A stretch of DNA of 45,288 nt, from positions 1 to 45,288 of the forward strand of contig NZ_AZFZ01000017.1 in the NCBI RefSeq assembly GCF_001435895.1, given 5' to 3'. Of this stretch, positions 40,658 through 45,288 are shown one piece after another (position 1 is the stretch's first letter; each line of letters starts with the position of its first letter). The translations under genes and the position numbers were made by a program. The stretch is from Lentilactobacillus parafarraginis DSM 18390 = JCM 14109. GTDB lineage: Bacteria > Bacillota > Bacilli > Lactobacillales > Lactobacillaceae. The notes below the pieces were generated by a model. The model was given only the letters and a program-made list of their open reading frames with translations, made no database searches and was not told the origin of the DNA.

Positions 40658-42820
40658 TCAGAGTTGTGATCTTTTCATCCCCTTTTCCAGCCAATTGACC
40701 GGGCCGCCCACCAGCCGTTTTAAGCAAGCCAGCGCAATGAAAATGGCCGCGAAGCCCAACAATCTGATGATATCTTGAGAAAAGACGCTGAGATCCGTTC
40801 CACCCAGTGCTTCACGAAAACCACTGATGGCGTAAGTAAACGGTAAAAATGGGGCGAATTGCGCTAAGCCATGGGGGATGGTTTCCAGTGGATACAGACC
40901 GCCAGTTCCAAATATTTGGATGATCATCAGTAAGACGGCAATGACCTTGCCGGCATTGCCAATTAAAAAGACTAGCGAAAACGTCATGATTGTGAAGACC
41001 AACGTGGTGGTATAGGCAATTGCGAGAAAGGCGAGCACATTTTGCGGCCGAATCCCCAAAATCAGGAGTTCGCTTATCATGGTGACGGTGGTTTGGGTTA
41101 GGCTAATGCCCAGAAATAGGGTGAGTTTACCAACATACGTTTGGATCAGATTTGGATGAAGCCGGGTTTTGGATTCGAGTACGTAGCGCCATGCCAGGAT
41201 AACGGTGAGTAGTAACGCGCCGATCCACATGGATAGCACGGTGTAAAACGGGGCTGCCGCATATCCAAATAATTTTAAGTGATACTGCTCGGTAGTCTTT
41301 AACTGGGTTGGGGATGCCAAGAGGTTGGCCAGCTGTGGACTTCTGCCCAGCAACTGAACTAACTGCTTGAGGTTCTTCTTATTTAAGAAGGCCGCTTTTT
41401 CATTGAGATCACGAAGGGTTCCCGAAACGTTATCTAAGCGCTGATTGATGCGACTAACCTGCCCCTTTGAAATGGCGGCAATGCTGCCGCCGGCATCTTG
41501 AATGGCCTGCAGCTGGGGAGTCAGGGAGCGAAGGGATGAAATGGCGGTATCGTTATCACTTAGATGCCGACTGATCAGATCGGTGAGGTCGTCTAGAGAA
41601 GGACTGACATTACTGGTAAAAGTGGTGGCAGCCTCATCAAGCTGGTTAGTTAGTGAGTTTGCGGCTTGATTTAACTGGTTGATTGATCGCCGTGCTTGGG
41701 CGGTTTTCCCCGCCGCCATCAGCTGGCGCAGCTGAGAAATTGCCTGTCGTTGGTGCGTCAATTGTGATTTGACGCCAGCCAGGTCTTTAATCAGCCTGGT
41801 TGCCGTGTTGTTTGGCAGGATGTTGTTAATGATGTCCAATGTTTTGAGCGCTTGATTGATTTGATCGCGCATGGCTTGGTTTGCCGCGGTTACGCTGGCA
41901 AGTTCATCGTTGGTGGCAGTGGTATGCTGGTGGTTTTCCAGATTAACCAGCAGTGTTCCCAGTGACGATTGAACTTGGGTCGCTTGGTCGCGAAGGCGGT
42001 CCAAATCGGTACTCAGGTCACTCTTCGCAGCGGTGGCCGTTCGGTCGGTTTCCTGGGCAAGCGCCTTTCCCTGACGGACGACGGCTTCCAGATGGCTAAT
42101 TTGGGATGATACCCGGGGGATGTTGTGCTTGATGCTTTTAAGGTAGGCCTGGACATCATCAGCATTGCGATCAACACGTTTGAGGTAACGTTGAGTTTGA
42201 TTAATATCATGAATTGCACTTACCAAAGTTGCGTGGATCTGGAGGATCTGGGGCTGTTTTTCGTTGATCTTCGTGCCGACCACGTTCATTTGCTTGATGA
42301 CTTCTTTTCCGGCGATCTTCGTGAAATTCTCCCGAATCTCCTGGGCGAGGGTATCCCGCGCTTGGCCGGTAATGATGGTGGCCGCCGGATTGAGCTTTTC
42401 GTTTGATTTGTAGATCAACGTTGCCTTTTCAGGACTGTCGGTGGCTAAAGTTGCCAACCGGCTTGAAAAATCATTGGGAATTTCAATGAGGGCGTAATAT
42501 TTCCCCTGGTCCAGTCCGTTATTGCCTTGCCAATCGTTAGTGAGCACCCAATTAATATTATGATTGCGTTTCAACTGATGGGTGACCTCGCTGCCGACAT
42601 TGAGGTGAGTGCCGTTGACGGTGCTGCCCTCGTCATTGTTGACCACGGCAATGGGCAGGCGACGGGTATTCGTTTGAGCATACGGATTCCATGAGACTTT
42701 AATATTTAACGTCGCGTAAATTGCGGGCACAAGACAAAAGGCGATCAGTGTGATTAACACTGGTCGGCTTTGAAAAACATGTTGGAAATCCCGTTTAATT
42801 AATGTTGTTAGTGTTCGCAT
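40658..42820 (-). CDS. YhgE/Pip family membrane protein
   Basis: The product has 720 residues. One N-terminal helix (about 20-40, LITLIAFCLVPAIYATLNI) leads to the family sequence VSWNPYAQT and IAVVNNDEGSTVNG. A long outside region (about 45-510) has mainly helical, Gln/Leu-rich coiled-coil character. Five or six C-terminal helices of ABC-2 permease type follow, including FGTGGLYPLETIPHGLAQFAPFLPFTYAISGFREALGG. The family includes the phage infection protein Pip of Lactococcus, YhgE of Bacillus and the EsaA-like part of type VII secretion. No ATPase or type VII genes are nearby. It is divergent from an equally long paralogue and shares its control region. Confidence 0.88.
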   Translation of the reverse strand: MRTLTTLIKRDFQHVFQSRPVLITLIAFCLVPAIYATLNIKVSWNPYAQTNTRRLPIAVVNNDEGSTVNGTHLNVGSEVTHQLKRNHNINWVLTNDWQGNNGLDQGKYYALIEIPNDFSSRLATLATDSPEKATLIYKSNEKLNPAATIITGQARDTLAQEIRENFTKIAGKEVIKQMNVVGTKINEKQPQILQIHATLVSAIHDINQTQRYLKRVDRNADDVQAYLKSIKHNIPRVSSQISHLEAVVRQGKALAQETDRTATAAKSDLSTDLDRLRDQATQVQSSLGTLLVNLENHQHTTATNDELASVTAANQAMRDQINQALKTLDIINNILPNNTATRLIKDLAGVKSQLTHQRQAISQLRQLMAAGKTAQARRSINQLNQAANSLTNQLDEAATTFTSNVSPSLDDLTDLISRHLSDNDTAISSLRSLTPQLQAIQDAGGSIAAISKGQVSRINQRLDNVSGTLRDLNEKAAFLNKKNLKQLVQLLGRSPQLANLLASPTQLKTTEQYHLKLFGYAAAPFYTVLSMWIGALLLTVILAWRYVLESKTRLHPNLIQTYVGKLTLFLGISLTQTTVTMISELLILGIRPQNVLAFLAIAYTTTLVFTIMTFSLVFLIGNAGKVIAVLLMIIQIFGTGGLYPLETIPHGLAQFAPFLPFTYAISGFREALGGTDLSVFSQDIIRLLGFAAIFIALACLKRLVGGPVNWLEKGMKRSQL

Positions 42821-43031
42821 TGTGTCTCGCCCGTTATTTTTATAACCTAATCGATAATTGAAATGTTAACGCATTTTTATTAGATAGCGCTTGTTAACAG
42901 TTAACAGACGCACTACAATATGCTATAGCTATTTTAACCACAAATGCTGGAAAATTCAATGGATAGGCAGTCATTTGCCCGGTGGTTAAATCGTTAAATT
43001 TGGTAAGTGACTGGGATGACGGGAGACAAAA
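42821..43031. promoter_or_regulatory. Shared divergent control region with three GTTAAC boxes
   Basis: GTTAAC occurs at 42865-42870, 42893-42898 and 42900-42905; the last two are 7 bases apart. The rightward promoter is TTAACA (42901-42906), 17 bases, TATAGC (42924-42929), so its -35 box lies in the third GTTAAC. A leftward TTATAA near 42839-42844 may be the other -10 box, with the first GTTAAC near its -35 region. One repressor acting on both genes is likely. Confidence 0.5.
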
Positions 43032-45194
43032 ATGGCAACAATCAGGGATGTCTATCATCGTGATTTACACGCAATCTTGAAAAATCCGGCCGCGTTGCTG
43101 ACTGTGTTTGTGCTGTGCATTTTACCGAGCCTGTACACCCTTGTTAACGTATCGGCAATTTGGAATCCTTATCGTCCCAGCGAAACCCACCACATTGCCG
43201 TTGCGGTGGTTAACCAGGATCAGGGGACCGCGCTGCGCGGTAAATCGGTCAACTTAGGCAAAGCAGTTGTTAATAAGCTCCACGACAATCACCAGATTGG
43301 CTGGCGGTTTGTTGACGCGCAAACGGCCAACGACCAGTTGAAACAGGGGAACTACTACGCGGAAATTATCATTCCAAAAAACTTTTCTCGGCGGCTGGCA
43401 AGCATTGCGACCGCCCATCCGCAACGGGCAACCGTGATTTATCGCACGAATACGAAGGATAGTCCGATGGGATTGAAGATGACCGAGACGGCGGCGAAGT
43501 CTTTGGTCAACCAGATTCAACAAAATCTTGTATACAATGTTAATAAAATCGCCTTTTCCTATCTCAATCAGTTAGGCGATAAAGCCCACCATAATGAATC
43601 TGAAATGATGAACCTAAAGGATTTGATTATCGCCCTGGGTGACAGTATGGATTTAGCGACGGCATCGGTTTCGACCATTCACGATACTGCCAGTGATATG
43701 GGCGTGGCGCTTGCGGCGTTTAAACCCGTGATTACACAGGCTCAGCACGTTGACGTTGTTGGGGATGCCAATGGGGCGTTAAAAGACCAGTTAACCACGA
43801 CCAAATCAGCTGTTAATCGGGGGTTCGCTGATTTTTCAACGGACTTGTCAACCACGGCTGCCCAAGCCCAAACGGTTAATCGGCTTGCCAAGCAATTGGG
43901 CAGGCGGGCTTCGGCAACTAATCGAGGACTTATTAATCGTCAAATCGAGACCCTCTCAACGCAATTAACACTCTTAAAAAGCCAAGTGACGCCGTTAAAC
44001 GCCTTTTTAAAGACGGTTAATCAGCAGAAAAATTTGGCGCAACTTAATGGGTTGGAAGCCATGCTTGGCGGCACCCAAGCCCTCATTAATCAGCAAACGG
44101 CTTCGCTCACGGCCCTTAAAAAGGGATTAAATACTACCGGCCAAGTAAATCAACGGCTTTATGACCAGTTGTTAAGTCAAAGCCAACGAACGGCTGATAA
44201 AATGCGGCTGCTGGTGGGGCAGTACCAGCGTGAAGTTCGGACCGGCACGAACGCGATTGGCGATCATTTGATTGCGACTATCACGCAGTCGCAACAACTC
44301 CTAACCACCTTAAAAAGGGGATCCGCGTTGAACGAGAAGATGTTGACGACCATGATTCAGGGTAACCAGCTAGTTGCGACTTCAACGGGAAAGCTGGAAG
44401 ATAAGCTGACTGCCGGTAAGGCGACGATTGTTGGTGTCAGTAATCGGTTAAAACTCACCAGTGATCGTAATATAGCGGCCATTATATCTGTGCTGCAGAG
44501 CAGTCCCGGCCTGATGGGAAGCACGCTTGCCAAGCCGTTTAATATTAAAAATGAAGATATTTATCGGGTTACCAGCTTTGGCGCCGCATTTGCGCCGTCA
44601 TACATGGCATTATCGATCTGGGTTGGCTGCACAATGCTGGTTGCCGTGCTGCACACAGCCGCGCCTCGTGAGGGGAAATTACGTAAACTGACCGATCGTA
44701 CAGAATATTTGGGTAAACTGATGATCTTCATGACCCTATCACTCATTCAAACCTTGATTGTGACACTGTCGACCATGTTTATTCTGCCAATCCATGCCGA
44801 AAGCCCCCTGTTGTTACTATTAACCGGGGGAATTATTTCCATTGGGTTTATGATCATTATTTACACATCGGTGTGCCTGTTTGGAAATTTGGGGAAGGCC
44901 CTCGTAGTGGCGCTACTCGCAACCCAGCTTGCGGGCAGTGGGGCGATTTACCCGATTCAATTGAGTCCGCTGGCGTTTCGATTAATTCAACCCCTATTTC
45001 CATTTGCATACGGGGTGAGTGGCTTCCGAGAGGCAATTGGCGGACCGAATATTGGAACAGTTGCGACAAACTTCTTCGTTCTGGCTGTCATGGCGGGGAT
45101 AATGTTGTGGCTGGGACTTTTAACGAAGCGGCCGCTTAAACACCAGACTGATCGTTTGACTCGCGATTTTCAAAAAACGGGATTGGGACAGTAA
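43032..45194 (+). CDS. YhgE/Pip family membrane protein, divergent paralogue
   Basis: The product has 720 residues, the same length as its divergent neighbour. The layout is the same: helix at about 20-40 (VFVLCILPSLYTLVNVSAIWNPY), IAVAVVNQDQGTALRG, QGNYYAEIIIPKNFSRRLASIAT, a long coiled-coil outside region and C-terminal helices with GSGAIYPIQLSPLAFRLIQPLFPFAYGVSGFREAIGG. Identity is clear in both ends and low in the coiled-coil middle. A role as a hetero-oligomer with the neighbour is possible because the membrane ends are conserved and the genes appear co-regulated. The outside region could bind phage or carry secretion substrates. The ATG follows GGGAG. Confidence 0.88.
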   Translation: MATIRDVYHRDLHAILKNPAALLTVFVLCILPSLYTLVNVSAIWNPYRPSETHHIAVAVVNQDQGTALRGKSVNLGKAVVNKLHDNHQIGWRFVDAQTANDQLKQGNYYAEIIIPKNFSRRLASIATAHPQRATVIYRTNTKDSPMGLKMTETAAKSLVNQIQQNLVYNVNKIAFSYLNQLGDKAHHNESEMMNLKDLIIALGDSMDLATASVSTIHDTASDMGVALAAFKPVITQAQHVDVVGDANGALKDQLTTTKSAVNRGFADFSTDLSTTAAQAQTVNRLAKQLGRRASATNRGLINRQIETLSTQLTLLKSQVTPLNAFLKTVNQQKNLAQLNGLEAMLGGTQALINQQTASLTALKKGLNTTGQVNQRLYDQLLSQSQRTADKMRLLVGQYQREVRTGTNAIGDHLIATITQSQQLLTTLKRGSALNEKMLTTMIQGNQLVATSTGKLEDKLTAGKATIVGVSNRLKLTSDRNIAAIISVLQSSPGLMGSTLAKPFNIKNEDIYRVTSFGAAFAPSYMALSIWVGCTMLVAVLHTAAPREGKLRKLTDRTEYLGKLMIFMTLSLIQTLIVTLSTMFILPIHAESPLLLLLTGGIISIGFMIIIYTSVCLFGNLGKALVVALLATQLAGSGAIYPIQLSPLAFRLIQPLFPFAYGVSGFREAIGGPNIGTVATNFFVLAVMAGIMLWLGLLTKRPLKHQTDRLTRDFQKTGLGQ

Positions 45195-45288
45195 TCTATC
45201 AGCTAGTCGGTTGGACGCCAACCAACTAAATAAAAACGGATCCGGCGCATTGAAGTACTGAGCTATACCCCCAAAGTTAAAGTAAAAA

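Noticed and set aside
45204-45228. Hairpin after the last YhgE/Pip gene as a terminator
   Set aside because: The stem is reasonable (11 bp with one mismatch), but the rightward flank is A-rich, not T-rich, so rightward termination is doubtful.
1-45288. CRISPR arrays, rRNA, tRNA, prophage or conjugation modules
   Set aside because: No regular spaced repeats, no cloverleaf or rRNA-like sequence, and no phage structural or integrase genes were seen. The TraX-like gene stands alone.

Overview
The window looks like chromosomal DNA from a low-to-mid GC member of the Lactobacillaceae, plausibly a Lentilactobacillus, Secundilactobacillus or Levilactobacillus-type species. I base this on family resemblance only. 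The grounds are purine-rich Shine-Dalgarno sites, occasional GTG/TTG starts, many small secreted proteins with lactobacillus-type signal peptides, YhgE/Pip proteins, a partial menaquinone pathway and a ppx-ppk-ppx polyphosphate operon. No rRNA, tRNA, CRISPR array, prophage or intact insertion sequence was seen.

Layout. 1-3.9 kb: a small secreted protein and a leftward ABC-2 export operon (ATPase, permease, TetR regulator) with a palindromic operator just after its -10 box. 3.9-6.5 kb: a rightward aminotransferase / D-2-hydroxyacid dehydrogenase operon. It is preceded by a short leader peptide with six aromatic codons in a row and by mutually exclusive RNA hairpins ending in an intrinsic terminator, the plan of a ribosome-mediated attenuator. 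6.5-10 kb: a PPOX/NimA-like flavoprotein, a TraX-like membrane protein and an ABC half-transporter. 10-17.8 kb: three secreted proteins (two of them distant paralogues), glutathione peroxidase, a MacB-like ABC exporter and a decayed IS200/IS605 transposase. 18-20.4 kb: an operon matching hrtRBA haem efflux, with two TetR palindromes at its promoter.

20.5-24 kb: a lipoate ligase, a fumarase/aspartase-superfamily lyase with altered catalytic motifs and a short GcvH-like lipoyl carrier, with a convergent macrodomain gene next door. No other glycine-cleavage gene is present. 24-27 kb: an XRE/TPR regulator and a soluble NreBC-like two-component system. 27-30 kb: a hotdog thioesterase divergent from menB-menE. 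30-35 kb: a sugar-porter transporter with a cre box at its promoter, a P1B-type metal ATPase and an aldo/keto reductase. 35-39.8 kb: a ppx/HD-ppk-ppx polyphosphate operon. 39.9-45.2 kb: another small secreted protein and two divergent 720-residue YhgE/Pip proteins sharing a control region.

Themes. Haem efflux, menaquinone genes and an NreB-like kinase fit an organism that meets haem and quinones or can use them for respiration. The strongest candidates for something undescribed are the aromatic leader-peptide attenuator at 4014-4253 and the lipoate ligase-lyase-lipoyl carrier operon at 20558-23345. Homology calls are made from motifs by eye, without database searches.
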